A stretch of DNA of 64,000 nucleotides. Source: Sulfurospirillum sp001602955. GTDB lineage: Bacteria > Campylobacterota > Campylobacteria > Campylobacterales > Sulfurospirillaceae. The stretch covers positions 124,001-188,000 of the forward strand of contig LVAC01000002.1 of NCBI GenBank assembly GCA_001602955.1, given 5' to 3'. The position numbers and the translations under genes were made by a program. Positions 34,532-43,442 of the stretch are shown here, piece after piece; position 1 is the stretch's first letter, and every line of letters starts with the position of its first letter. Under the pieces are notes generated by a model, which was given only the letters and a program-made list of their open reading frames with translations, was not told the DNA's origin and ran no database searches.

Positions 34532-34991
34532 CGCTTAGGATGATTCCGTCGCGATCGGCGTAAAGATAGTCGCCTTCATTGAACGTTACGCCGCCGAACG
34601 AGAAGCTTACATGTAAGCTTCCTTCTTGAGGTTCCATCGTCTTTTTCGGACATGTTCCCAATGCGAAAAGCCCTACATCGATCTCTTTCGTATTTTTAGT
34701 ATCGCGGACGTAACCGTTGATCACGATTCCTGCCCAGTGATTTTCATACGCGAATTTCATCAAATTATCGCCGACGACGGCCGTGTATGCGGCATGGACG
34801 TCGACGACGGCAATGCGTCCGGCACCTTCACTTTTGAGCAGTTCGACTAACGTTTTGTTATTGCCAAAGAGTTGAACGGTAACGATAGAGCCGAAGATGC
34901 GTTTGCGTCCGCCGTAGGATTTGAAAAGAGGATCGAGAACGCGAACGTGATTAGGATAGGCATCGCAAAGGTCTGCGGTGTAAAATTTCAT
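34494..34991 (-). CDS. rraA: Ribonuclease activity regulator RraA family
   Basis: A 165-aa RraA/DlpA-fold protein: KFYTADLCDAYPNHVRVLDP, SIVTVQLFGNN, GAGRIAVVDVHAAYTAVVGDNL and VINGYVRDT are typical. RraA inhibits RNase E in E. coli. Campylobacterota generally lack RNase E, so the regulatory role is doubtful; many members are metal-dependent aldolases/decarboxylases acting on 4-hydroxy-4-methyl-2-oxoglutarate. The D in NGYVRDT fits the metal-binding aldolase site. A 20-bp palindrome centred on ACATGT lies inside the gene at 34602-34621. Confidence 0.85.
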   Translation of the reverse strand: MKFYTADLCDAYPNHVRVLDPLFKSYGGRKRIFGSIVTVQLFGNNKTLVELLKSEGAGRIAVVDVHAAYTAVVGDNLMKFAYENHWAGIVINGYVRDTKNTKEIDVGLFALGTCPKKTMEPQEGSLHVSFSFGGVTFNEGDYLYADRDGIILSATPLEHAQDTLS

Positions 34992-35012
34992 AAGGGCTCC
35001 TTGTGTTACTTG

Positions 35013-35369
35013 TTATTTGAAAAGGCGTATCAGGTTGTCTTGAGTGGACATGGGTGAACGCTTCGGTACGGTAAAATCGACTTTTTCTTCATGGCAAGAA
35101 CCGCAGAGTTTGAGTTCTTGATGTGCTCCGACGTCTTTTTGCGCATAAACGTTTTCACGTGAATGGCAATCAAAGCAGTCTTTTCCGCATTGCCCTTTTT
35201 CGGAGGGTTTGTTGTGACATGTAATGCACTCTTTTAATACGAAATGGTTGGAATCGTCGATATAAGGTTGCAGTTTGGGATGACACTCTAAGCAACTGCC
35301 TCCGCATGCCGATACGTTGGTGCCGAAAGTCGCTAGAAAAATGCTACACACGAGTAAAATACGATACAT
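35013..35369 (-). CDS. Small periplasmic tetrahaem cytochrome c
   Basis: A 118-aa protein with a signal peptide (YRILLVCSIFLATFGTNVSA) and four CXXCH haem-binding motifs: CLECH, CITCH, CFDCH and CGSCH. Extra cysteines (ACGGSC, QCGKDC) precede two of them. Short tetrahaem proteins of this kind carry electrons in the periplasm in anaerobic respiration. It lies 21 nt before rraA on the same strand. No reductase or quinol dehydrogenase gene is adjacent. Confidence 0.9.
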   Translation of the reverse strand: MYRILLVCSIFLATFGTNVSACGGSCLECHPKLQPYIDDSNHFVLKECITCHNKPSEKGQCGKDCFDCHSRENVYAQKDVGAHQELKLCGSCHEEKVDFTVPKRSPMSTQDNLIRLFK

Positions 35370-35457
35370 GTAAAAACTTTTTCAAAAAATTTGTGTTAAT
35401 TATACTTTAATAAGGTTAAGATAAAATACAAAATTATTCAAAATTTAGGCTAAAAGA

Positions 35458-35865
35458 ATGAAAGTTGTCACGGGCGTAGTCGGCAACGATATTCACGTGG
35501 TCGCTAACCGACTCATCGATATATCGTTACAAGCAAGAGGGTTTGAAGTGTTTAATCTGGGTGTCAACACTTCATTGGAAGAGTTTATCGACGCGGTGGT
35601 TGAAACCGACGCCGACATTTTGCTGATCTCGTCACTCAACGGCGAAGCGGAAGGGTGGTGTAGAGATTTGCAGTTTTTGCGCTCCGAGTATAACTTGCGT
35701 GAAGACGTTATCTTTGTGATCGGCGGCAACTTAGCCGTGGGTGAAGCTAAACAAGACGATATTATCCCCAAATACCGATCTTACGGGTTCGATCTCGTGT
35801 TCCATCAAGTCGATCTCAATACCGGTTTAGACGAGTTAGAGCGATACGTCAAGGAGCGCGCATGA
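35458..35865 (+). CDS. Glutamate mutase sigma subunit (cobalamin-binding)
   Basis: A 135-aa B12-binding protein of the methylaspartate/glutamate mutase S family. The cobalt-ligand motif is NDIHVVANR (D-x-H; the usual DXHXXG ends in Ala here), followed by LGVNTSLEEFIDA, ISSLNGEAEGW and VIGGNLAVG, all in the expected order. With the E subunit it interconverts L-glutamate and L-threo-3-methylaspartate by a radical mechanism. It begins a four-gene operon; its stop overlaps the next start as ATGA. The 88-bp upstream gap is AT-rich and too short for a cobalamin riboswitch. Confidence 0.82.
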   Translation: MKVVTGVVGNDIHVVANRLIDISLQARGFEVFNLGVNTSLEEFIDAVVETDADILLISSLNGEAEGWCRDLQFLRSEYNLREDVIFVIGGNLAVGEAKQDDIIPKYRSYGFDLVFHQVDLNTGLDELERYVKERA

Positions 35866-37226
35866 GTTTGTTGCAAAAAGAGCGCGACGTCATTACGCGC
35901 AACGAATACGCCGACACGTTTGATTTTGCCGAGATTGAAAATTTTATCGCGAATGCTCCCAAAGAGCTTTTTATCACGCATCATTTTAAAAAACTCGACC
36001 GTCTTTTGGTTCAGCCGCGCGGCGGTTTCCCGACTTATAAAAAGATGTTTGAACTCTACGAAACGTTTATGGGTGCCGACATCGACGTTTTGCCCTTGAC
36101 GGTGGATAGTAACACGCGCCTCAACGACTATGCGATGGCGCAAAAGATGCTTCGCCTCTCCGAAGAGAACGAGATGGACATGCTCAACGGCTATCCGCTT
36201 GTCAATCACGGTTATCGAACGACCAGAAAAATGATCACACACTTTAACAAACCCGTTAGCCTTCGCCACGGTACGCCCGATGCGAGGCTTTTGGTGGAAA
36301 CCGCTTTGGCGTCGGGTATTTTTGAGATCGAGGGCGGACCGATTACGTACATGTTGCCTTACTCGAAAAACTTTCCGCTCGATAAAGCCTTCTTGTACTG
36401 GAAATACGTTGACAAAGTCTGTGCGCTTTACTCCAAACTCAACGAGCCGATCAATCGTGAATCGTTCGGTCCTCTAACGGCAACGCTCGTTCCGCCGTGC
36501 ATCGTTATCGTGATCCAGCTCATCGAGATGCTTCTATCGTTGGAAGAAGGCGTCAAATCCTTTTCGGTCAGTTTCTCGCAAAACGGCTCGATGATGCAAG
36601 ACATCGTCACGTCCAATGTCTTAAAGAAATTGGCACGCGAATACGCCGATACGTTTGGAAGTCAAGATGCCATCATCAATCTCGTTTACCATCAATGGAT
36701 GGGTGCGTTTCCGCGCAACAAAGAACTCTCCGACCAACTGATCAATACCAACACGGTCATTGCCGCGATGGTCAGAGCCGATAAAATCATCATCAAAACG
36801 CGCGACGAGGCGTTTGGAATTCCGACCATGCAATGCAATGCCCAATCGGTCGCTAATACCAAATATACGCTTCGTACTCTCAAAGGACTTCCCGTGATGA
36901 GCGATGCCGAAGAAGAGGAAAATCTTGAGTTGGAAGTACGGGCGTTAATGGATGCGGTCATGAACGATCCTGCCGATACCTTGTGGCGGAAAGTGTTTAA
37001 CACTATCAAAAGCGGACTTATCGACGTGCCGTTTTCGCCGCACATCATCAACCATAACGCCGTGATTACGATTCGAGACGATCAAGGCAATATCCGCATC
37101 ATCGATAAAGGAAAGCTTCCGTTACCGGAACGCTGTTTTGCGTATGAAAAATCCAAAGTCAATTTACCGGAAAGTAAAACCGAAGTCATCAACAAAATTA
37201 TCCACGACATAGGAGCCATGCTATGA
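35862..37226 (+). CDS. Glutamate mutase epsilon subunit (catalytic)
   Basis: A 454-aa TIM-barrel subunit. Segments matching known GlmE in order are VQPRGG, PLTVDSNTR, MLNGYPLVNHG, LRHGTPDARLL, EGGPITYMLPYSKN, NRESFGPLTATLVPP, HQWMGAFP and IIKTRDEAFGIPT. From memory of the Clostridium enzyme, the substrate arginines (in QPRGG, DSNTR and RHGTPD), the Glu and Tyr residues of EGGPITY...PYSK and the Lys/Glu of IIKTRDEA are kept, so glutamate is the likely substrate. It is slightly shorter than the ~483-aa norm. ATGA overlaps link it to both neighbours. Confidence 0.88.
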   Translation: MSLLQKERDVITRNEYADTFDFAEIENFIANAPKELFITHHFKKLDRLLVQPRGGFPTYKKMFELYETFMGADIDVLPLTVDSNTRLNDYAMAQKMLRLSEENEMDMLNGYPLVNHGYRTTRKMITHFNKPVSLRHGTPDARLLVETALASGIFEIEGGPITYMLPYSKNFPLDKAFLYWKYVDKVCALYSKLNEPINRESFGPLTATLVPPCIVIVIQLIEMLLSLEEGVKSFSVSFSQNGSMMQDIVTSNVLKKLAREYADTFGSQDAIINLVYHQWMGAFPRNKELSDQLINTNTVIAAMVRADKIIIKTRDEAFGIPTMQCNAQSVANTKYTLRTLKGLPVMSDAEEEENLELEVRALMDAVMNDPADTLWRKVFNTIKSGLIDVPFSPHIINHNAVITIRDDQGNIRIIDKGKLPLPERCFAYEKSKVNLPESKTEVINKIIHDIGAML

Positions 37227-38416
37227 GTAAACTACTGATCGACGTGGGTAGTACTTATTTTAAAGTGTGTCAGCAAAGCGGTATTAACCAATATTTTCGC
37301 GATTTTAACAAAGATATTTTTGATGATTTGCTCAATAAATGCGGCGATATTTTTTCCAACTACGCAAAAGAAGACATCTATATTTGCTCTTCCGCTAACG
37401 GTGGTTTAAGTACGCTCATTATCGGTCTTACCAATTCGTTCAGCCTCAAATTTGCCAAAAATATCGCATTTAACTCGGGGATTAACATCATCGATACGAT
37501 TTTGTACCATAAAATCGACGAAGCCAAAGCACCGGGAGAACTGATTGACGTGGTTATTCTCGTCGGCGGGATCGACGGTATCGCAAACGTGTTTGACGAA
37601 AAGTTGTTTCGCTTTTTACGCAATGTTCATTACAACAACATCGTGTACGTCGGCACAAAACAAGACGCAATGTTTTTGAGCGAGAACATTCAAGAGCTTA
37701 AAGTACTTGGAAACATCATCACCGAAAAGCTACATGTCAACGGCGGCGAGCTGAAAGAATACTTGACCAATCTGTATCAAGCCGATATCGTCGGCAAAGA
37801 GGACATCAAACACCTCTACGCTATCACGGCCAATCAAATCTATTCTACGCCTTACATCGTCAATCGCTCTTTACCGCTGATTGACGCCAATTTTGACGTG
37901 GTCAATCCGTTCATCGTCGTAGACATCGGCGGCGCAACGACCGATATTCATTACAGCCGTGATTTGGTGCGCGACAATATCGTCAGCGAAAGCGGATTTG
38001 ACCGTTTGGTGTTTAAAAAACTGGGCGTCTATAAATCACGTGAGACGCTGATCTTTGCCGCCAAAAACAACGAGTTCGTGTACGAGCTTTTGGCGTATTT
38101 GAACGTAACGGAAAATATCTTGGAAGAAGAGAGCGAAAAAGCACTTCGCATTTTGATGCAGCTCTCCATTTTCTTGGTGCTTTACAAAGTCTCGCGCTTG
38201 CACCCGTTGTACGTAACGCTACATCTTGAACAGCTCAAAACCGTCGTATTAACGGGCGGTATCACTAAAGTGCTTTCGTATGAAGAGGCGGAGAGCATTA
38301 TGCAGTTTTTCTATAAAAAAGTATTAGGACTTCACGCCATACCCAACATCGTGATGGATTACGAGTATGCCATTTGGACGCTTGGCATGCAAAACGATAC
38401 CGCTTCAAGGAGCTAA
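37223..38416 (+). CDS. GlmL/MutL-type reactivating factor
   Basis: A 397-aa ASKHA-fold ATPase with two phosphate-binding loops, LLIDVGSTYFKV (residues 4-15) and FIVVDIGGATTDIHY (about 230-244), and a late VVLTGGITKVL. This is the GlmL family, encoded between or beside mutase subunits and thought to reactivate inactivated B12 enzyme. It is shorter than the ~460-aa clostridial forms. It is coupled to the E subunit by ATGA. Confidence 0.8.
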   Translation: MSKLLIDVGSTYFKVCQQSGINQYFRDFNKDIFDDLLNKCGDIFSNYAKEDIYICSSANGGLSTLIIGLTNSFSLKFAKNIAFNSGINIIDTILYHKIDEAKAPGELIDVVILVGGIDGIANVFDEKLFRFLRNVHYNNIVYVGTKQDAMFLSENIQELKVLGNIITEKLHVNGGELKEYLTNLYQADIVGKEDIKHLYAITANQIYSTPYIVNRSLPLIDANFDVVNPFIVVDIGGATTDIHYSRDLVRDNIVSESGFDRLVFKKLGVYKSRETLIFAAKNNEFVYELLAYLNVTENILEEESEKALRILMQLSIFLVLYKVSRLHPLYVTLHLEQLKTVVLTGGITKVLSYEEAESIMQFFYKKVLGLHAIPNIVMDYEYAIWTLGMQNDTASRS

Positions 38417-38417
38417 G

Positions 38418-39989
38418 ATGTCAATCAATTGTATTCGTGCATTAATAGAAAAAGCCGCCGTTGTCTGCCCCGATAAAATTGCCGTTATCGACGGAGCCAA
38501 AAAACTTAGCTACGGTGAGCTCTTTAAAAAAGTCAATCAAGTCGCACGCTATTTTAGCGAATTGGAATTACCGAGCGGCTCGCGCATCGGTATTTATTCG
38601 CATAAAAGTAGTGAGCAGATTATCGCTATGTTGGCGGTGCTTTCAACCGAGCATATTTTCGTCCCCATTTCGCGTCTTTTAAAATCCGAACAAGTCGAGC
38701 ACATCATCAAAGATTGCGGGATTTCGTGCATTATTACCGATAAAAATAAGATCAAAAATATCGATGCAATCGACTATAGCGGTAAAATTATGACCTATGA
38801 GGCAAGCGAACGCGACATCGTTTCGTTTGAAGAAATTTACAAATGTTGCAGCGATGTTTATACATGTAACATCGGCGATTATAAAAATGCGGCGATTACG
38901 TACAGTTTCGGTTTGACGGGTTTTCCGCGCGGTATCGTCATTACCCATCGTAATTTAATCGACAGTGCACGCGTTGTTTCCAACTACCTTGAACTTAAAG
39001 AAGAAGACGTCATCTCGGGAACATTGCCGTTTATTTTAGACTACGGTCTCAATCAGCTTTTTGTTTCGATCTATCATCATGCGACGTTAGCACTTCATTC
39101 TTTGGTTCTTCCGGCCGATTTTTTCAACCATCTTATCAACGATAAAGTGACCGTTTTACCGGTGATGCCGCCGCACATTACCCAAATGTTTGACGATAGT
39201 AGTCGAATTCCCAATGCCAAATTATTGCAAAACGTGCGCATCGTGACCTCTTCGGGCGGTAAAATTACGCCGAAAATGATCCACGACATCGAAGCACATT
39301 TTAAAAACGCTAAGTTTTATTCGATGCACGGTTTAACCGAAGCATTCCGTTCGACTTACCTCGATCCGGCACAACTTAAAATTCGTCCTAATTCCATCGG
39401 TAAACCGATTCCGGGCGTTGAAATTCACGTGATCAACGAACAAGGCTTGGAGTGTGCGCCTAGAGAAATCGGCGAGCTCATTCATCGAGGCGGTTATATT
39501 TATAAAGGCTATTGGAAATCCAAAGAAGATACGCAAAAACGTTATAAAAGCGTCGATATTTTGAAAAAAATCGTGAACCTAGAGGGCGATTTGACCGATG
39601 AAATCGTTGTTGCCAGCGGTGATTTCGTTTATCGAGACGAAGAGGGGTATTTGTATTTCGTCTCTCGTAAAGACGACATGATTAAAGTCAGCGGTTTTCG
39701 TATTAGCCCTTACGAGATTGAAAGCGTTGTTTACGATAAACTTCCGAGCGTAGCACAATGTGCTGTTTTTTCCATTGAAAATGAAAAAACGGAAGAAGAA
39801 ATCGTCATGGTTTACGGTGCTATAAGGGAAATTCCGAAAAATGAAATTCTTTTCGAGTTGAAAAAACATTTGCCCAATCATATGATTCCTTCGATTATCG
39901 TTTACAAAGAAAAGTTGCCGCAAACGAGTCCGAGTGAAGTCAAAATTGACAAAGAAGCTTTACGAAAAGAGGTCTTGGAACTTCGTTAG
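38418..39989 (+). CDS. AMP-forming acyl/amino-acid ligase
   Basis: A 523-aa ANL-superfamily enzyme that would adenylate a carboxylic acid. Motifs: a divergent P-loop YSFGLTGFPRG (Lys replaced by Arg), HGLTEAFRSTYL, SIGKPIPGVE, GDFVYRDEEGYLYFVSRKDDMIKVSGFRI, and a C-terminal LPQTSPSEVKID where the catalytic Lys normally lies. The GLTEAFRSTYL/DEEGYLYF pattern resembles acyl-CoA ligases linked to exosortase A loci, which charge small acids onto carrier proteins. The start at 38418 lies 1 nt after the GlmL stop with AAGGAGC upstream. In this operon the product of glutamate mutase (3-methylaspartate), or something made from it, is a plausible substrate (inference). No carrier protein is nearby. 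Confidence 0.8.
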   Translation: MSINCIRALIEKAAVVCPDKIAVIDGAKKLSYGELFKKVNQVARYFSELELPSGSRIGIYSHKSSEQIIAMLAVLSTEHIFVPISRLLKSEQVEHIIKDCGISCIITDKNKIKNIDAIDYSGKIMTYEASERDIVSFEEIYKCCSDVYTCNIGDYKNAAITYSFGLTGFPRGIVITHRNLIDSARVVSNYLELKEEDVISGTLPFILDYGLNQLFVSIYHHATLALHSLVLPADFFNHLINDKVTVLPVMPPHITQMFDDSSRIPNAKLLQNVRIVTSSGGKITPKMIHDIEAHFKNAKFYSMHGLTEAFRSTYLDPAQLKIRPNSIGKPIPGVEIHVINEQGLECAPREIGELIHRGGYIYKGYWKSKEDTQKRYKSVDILKKIVNLEGDLTDEIVVASGDFVYRDEEGYLYFVSRKDDMIKVSGFRISPYEIESVVYDKLPSVAQCAVFSIENEKTEEEIVMVYGAIREIPKNEILFELKKHLPNHMIPSIIVYKEKLPQTSPSEVKIDKEALRKEVLELR

Positions 39990-40092
39990 AACCTTGCGTA
40001 TCTTGGAGTTCTTAATCGAATCTTATGCAATTTTTAAGTAAAGCTAAGGTAAAATCCATACCTTAAATTATTTTTACAGAAGGAAACTTTCG

Positions 40093-40227
40093 ATGAAAAG
40101 AACGTATCAACCTCACAGTACCCCTAAAAAGCGTACACACGGTTTTAGAGAGAGAATGAAAACCAAAGGCGGACGTAAAGTCATTGCAGCACGTCGTGCT
40201 AAAGGAAGAAGAAGATTGGCCGCTTAA
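40093..40227 (+). CDS. rpmH: 50S ribosomal protein L34
   Basis: A 44-aa basic protein, from MKRTYQPHSTPKKRTHGF through KTKGGRKVIAARRAKGRRRL, the standard L34. The ATG at 40093 has AGAAGGAAAC upstream; TAAAAT at 40050-40055 is a candidate -10. It heads the classical rpmH-rnpA-yidD-yidC-jag-mnmE cluster. Confidence 0.97.
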   Translation: MKRTYQPHSTPKKRTHGFRERMKTKGGRKVIAARRAKGRRRLAA

Positions 40228-40233
40228 GGGCGT

Positions 40234-40553
40234 ATGAAACTCTCAAGGAAACACGAGAGTATTCATATATTTACAATCACGGGAAAAAATGGCACTACGA
40301 AGGTGCCCTTGTTTTTTACTTGAACGATACGACAAAAAGGGTTGGATTTACCGCGAGTAAAAAAGTCGGTAATGCTATTAAACGCAATTTAGCCAAACGA
40401 AGGCTTCGGGCAATTTTTTTAGATATACAACCTACGTTGAACGACGGTGTTTATGTTTTTGTTGCAAAAGAGAAGATACACCAATTATCCTACGAGGCAC
40501 TCAAAAAAGGGATAATATGGTCTATGAAAAAGTTGAACTGTGTTAAAGAATGA
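40234..40553 (+). CDS. rnpA: Ribonuclease P protein component (start abnormal)
   Basis: Protein subunit of RNase P, which trims tRNA 5' ends. The frame reading ETLKETREYSYIYNHGKKWHYEG, then VGFTASKKVGNAIKRNLAKRRLRA with the RNR-type motif, is clearly RnpA. That frame has no ATG, GTG or TTG before 40320, which would cut off the conserved N-terminus. An ATG at 40234 is out of frame by one: ATGAAACTC with one more A would read MKTLKETREY. In frame, only an ATT at 40215 (AAGGA upstream) precedes the conserved part. Either a 1-nt deletion or homopolymer sequencing error exists, or a non-standard start is used. The stop overlaps yidD by ATGA. Confidence 0.85.
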
Positions 40554-40888
40554 AATCCTTGACATTGTGGCTTATAAAACTGTACCAAAAGTTTTTGACG
40601 CTTTTTAGTTACGGAAGTTGTAGGTATTATCCGACATGTTCGCAATACGCAAAAGAACAACTTTTGTACAATGGTTTTTTCAAAGCACTTTGGTACAGTG
40701 TTATACGCATTTTAAAATGCAATCAACTTTTTGTAGGCGGAATCGATTATCCTATCGTTCGCAAAGTGTTTGCCGCTCCTTCTTTTGTACATGTAAAACG
40801 GATTTCCTCACAACGTGTTGTTTATTGGTTCGTGCCAAAAGGCACACAAAGTTTTTACATCGTAAAAGCTTTTAAAACATTGAAATAA
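40550..40888 (+). CDS. yidD: Membrane protein insertion efficiency factor YidD
   Basis: A 112-aa protein with the YidD signature: LIKLYQKFLTLFSYGSCRYYPTCSQYAKEQL and IRILKCNQLFVGGIDYP. It aids YidC-dependent insertion. The C-terminus is longer than in E. coli. Coupled to rnpA by ATGA and 11 nt before yidC. Confidence 0.93.
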   Translation: MKSLTLWLIKLYQKFLTLFSYGSCRYYPTCSQYAKEQLLYNGFFKALWYSVIRILKCNQLFVGGIDYPIVRKVFAAPSFVHVKRISSQRVVYWFVPKGTQSFYIVKAFKTLK

Positions 40889-40899
40889 AGGGAATCTCA

Positions 40900-42480
40900 A
40901 TGACAGATAAACTGACTCCTCAGGTGCGTATTATTATCGCCACCGTTTTATCTTTTTTATTTTTTGCACTCTACGATCACTTTTTTATCCCCAAAAATCC
41001 TCCGATGACCGATGCCAATACTTCTGTTGCTGCTGAGCAAAAAGCCGCTACATCGGCACCGAGCGTAACGACGAATAGCCAAGACGTGACGGCCGCACCG
41101 ACCAATGCAACGTCCACGACGGAAGTCATTACGACGGTTAAAGCGGCTTCTTATGAAATTCAAATTGATCGTTTAGGACGCATTGCAAGAATGTACCTTC
41201 AAGAAGGGAAATACAAAGACGATAAAGGCGAGCGTTTTCAGCTCATCGACGCTTCTCAAAACTTATTGCCTTTAGAAATTCGTTTTAAAGATAAATCGCT
41301 CAACGACGATGCTTTTGCTATGTCGTACAGCGCGGATAAAAGTACGGTAGACGTCGACGCAAAAGGTGCTACAGTCGTGTTGACGCAACAGTTGAGCGGT
41401 TTAAGTGTCACAAAAACATTGACGTTTTATCCTAACGGAAATTACGATATTCATGTCATGCTTTCCAGTCCGAAAGAGTATTTTATTTCTCCGGGCTTTC
41501 GTCCGCATGTCGCAATCGACAGTTATACTTTCCACGGTGCATTGATTAAAAAATCCGACGATACGATTCAAACGATCGACGACGGTTCCGCTAAGAGCGA
41601 CGTACAGTTTAGTGCGGCTAAAATCGTAGCGGCAGCCGATAAATACTATACGACGTTTTTTTACAACCTCGATAAAGGCCTTAACAGTATCGTCACGATC
41701 GGTAAGGACAAAGATCCTCTTTTATTCGTTCAAGGCGAAGCCGATTTTAAATTGGGCGGGTATATCGGTCCTAAAGACCATAAATTGCTCCAATCGATTC
41801 ATCCGGGATTGACCGACGTCGTCGAATACGGCTTTTTTACGTTTATTGCAAAACCGCTTTTTATGTTACTCTCTTATTTGCACGGTATTTTCGGTAACTG
41901 GGGTTGGGCTATCGTCGGAATGACGATTATCGTACGTTTGGTATTGTATCCATTAACCTATAAAGGCATGGTTTCAATGAACAAGCTCAAAGAGCTTGCA
42001 CCGAAAATTAAAGAATTACAGAAAAAATACGGCGACGATAAGCAAAAACTGAATATGCACATGATGGAGTTGTATAAAAAGCACGGCGCCAATCCGATGG
42101 GCGGATGCTTGCCGATTCTTCTTCAAATTCCGGTCTTCTTTGCCGTGTATCGCGTGTTACAAAATGCGATCGAACTCAAAGGAGCAGAGTGGATTTTATG
42201 GATTAACGATCTTGCCGTCATGGATCCTTATTTTATTCTTCCGATTTTGATGGGTATTACGATGTTTATCCATCAGCGTATTACGCCGACGAGTTTCACC
42301 GATCCGATGCAAGAAAAAATTATGAAATTTTTACCGCTTATCTTTACGTTTTTCTTTGTCACGTTCCCTGCGGGTTTAACGCTTTATTGGTTTACGAATA
42401 ACCTTGCATCGATCGTTCAACAGTTTTACGTCAATAGAATTTTTGCCAAAAAACATGAAGAGCCAAAGGTCGAAAAATGA
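40900..42480 (+). CDS. yidC: Membrane protein insertase YidC
   Basis: A 526-aa Gram-negative type YidC with an N-terminal helix, a Thr/Ala-rich linker (about 35-85), a large periplasmic beta domain (about 85-310) and the conserved C-terminal core of five helices: WGWAIVGMTIIVRLVLYPLTYKG with the catalytic Arg, NPMGGCLPILLQIPVFFAVYRVL and FPAGLTLYWFTNN. It inserts inner-membrane proteins with or without SecYEG. Its stop overlaps jag (ATGA). Confidence 0.97.
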   Translation: MTDKLTPQVRIIIATVLSFLFFALYDHFFIPKNPPMTDANTSVAAEQKAATSAPSVTTNSQDVTAAPTNATSTTEVITTVKAASYEIQIDRLGRIARMYLQEGKYKDDKGERFQLIDASQNLLPLEIRFKDKSLNDDAFAMSYSADKSTVDVDAKGATVVLTQQLSGLSVTKTLTFYPNGNYDIHVMLSSPKEYFISPGFRPHVAIDSYTFHGALIKKSDDTIQTIDDGSAKSDVQFSAAKIVAAADKYYTTFFYNLDKGLNSIVTIGKDKDPLLFVQGEADFKLGGYIGPKDHKLLQSIHPGLTDVVEYGFFTFIAKPLFMLLSYLHGIFGNWGWAIVGMTIIVRLVLYPLTYKGMVSMNKLKELAPKIKELQKKYGDDKQKLNMHMMELYKKHGANPMGGCLPILLQIPVFFAVYRVLQNAIELKGAEWILWINDLAVMDPYFILPILMGITMFIHQRITPTSFTDPMQEKIMKFLPLIFTFFFVTFPAGLTLYWFTNNLASIVQQFYVNRIFAKKHEEPKVEK

Positions 42481-43442
42481 TACGAGTCGAAGCTGAAACA
42501 CTTCAAGAGGCTTATTCAAAAGCCGCGGGCGAGTTGTCGTGTTCGGTAGTGGATTTAGAAATTAACATTATCCAAAACGGATCAGGCGGATTTTTGGGAC
42601 TTTTTAAGAAAAAAGCTATTATCGAAGTTCAACGTAAAGGGGCACAGAGACCTCATTTTAAAGAACGCGAAGAGCAACGCGAAGTCAAAGAATCTACGGA
42701 GCATCAAAGAGGCGGTGAAACGCCTAGCGACGGGAATTTTGATGAACGTAAAGAGTTTCAAAAACGTTCTAAAAATAGACGCCATCGTACGAAAAATAAA
42801 GAGCCTTTTAAAGAAGGAGTACAACAAGAACGACCCGAGCGGAAACCGCTAAACACGAAAGAGACGCCCGTAACGCACGAGCCTAAATTCGAGCAAGCTA
42901 AACCGTTGAGAGAAGTGCGCCATACGATAGCACCTAGCGTTATCGATCAAAATTTCCATCAGGAAAAACGCGAGATTAACGATATTTTGGACGAAGTACG
43001 ACAAAACATCAAAAATCTTTTTAAATACGGATGTTTTACGCTGGATACGCCCTTGGTCTCAAAATACGACGAAGAGACGATTTTAATCGAATTTAGCGGT
43101 GAAGACGCGGCTCTTTTGATCGGAAAAGAGGGGTATCGCTATAAAGCACTTTCGTATCTGTTATACAATTGGATTAACCTCAAATACGGTCTTAACATTC
43201 GTCTTGAAATTGCGGAATTTTTGAAAAATCAAGAAGAGATGATCGAGAAGTACTTGGTACCGGTAATTGAGCGTATTCGTAACAGCGGAAAAGGTCAAAC
43301 GAAGATTTTAGACGGAGTTCTGATCAAAATTGCGCTGGAAGCATTACGAACCGAATTCCCCGAAAAATACGTCGGTATCAAATCGGGAAAAGACGGCGGT
43401 AAATTTATCGTCGTGAATGATTTTAATAGGAAAAACGCATAG
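42477..43442 (+). CDS. jag: RNA-binding protein Jag/KhpB
   Basis: A 321-aa protein with the Jag_N domain (IRVEAETLQEAYSKAAGELSCS...GSGGFLGLFKKKAIIEV), a long charged linker (about 60-165), a KH domain (IEFSGEDAALLIGKEGYRYKALSYLLYNWIN) and an R3H region (GKGQTKILDGVLIKIALEALRTEFP...KSGKDGGKFIVV). It binds RNA; partners of YidC operons influence cell elongation. Overlaps yidC by ATGA; its TAG stop overlaps the likely start of mnmE. Confidence 0.9.
   Translation: MIRVEAETLQEAYSKAAGELSCSVVDLEINIIQNGSGGFLGLFKKKAIIEVQRKGAQRPHFKEREEQREVKESTEHQRGGETPSDGNFDERKEFQKRSKNRRHRTKNKEPFKEGVQQERPERKPLNTKETPVTHEPKFEQAKPLREVRHTIAPSVIDQNFHQEKREINDILDEVRQNIKNLFKYGCFTLDTPLVSKYDEETILIEFSGEDAALLIGKEGYRYKALSYLLYNWINLKYGLNIRLEIAEFLKNQEEMIEKYLVPVIERIRNSGKGQTKILDGVLIKIALEALRTEFPEKYVGIKSGKDGGKFIVVNDFNRKNA

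Noticed and set aside
35370..35457. Cobalamin riboswitch before the glutamate mutase operon
   Set aside because: The gap is only 88 bp, AT-rich, and shows no B12-box-like sequence or multi-helix structure.
40320..40553. rnpA starting at the TTG at 40320 (77 aa)
   Set aside because: It would omit the conserved N-terminal block ETLKETREYSYIYNHGKKW, which is present in frame just upstream.
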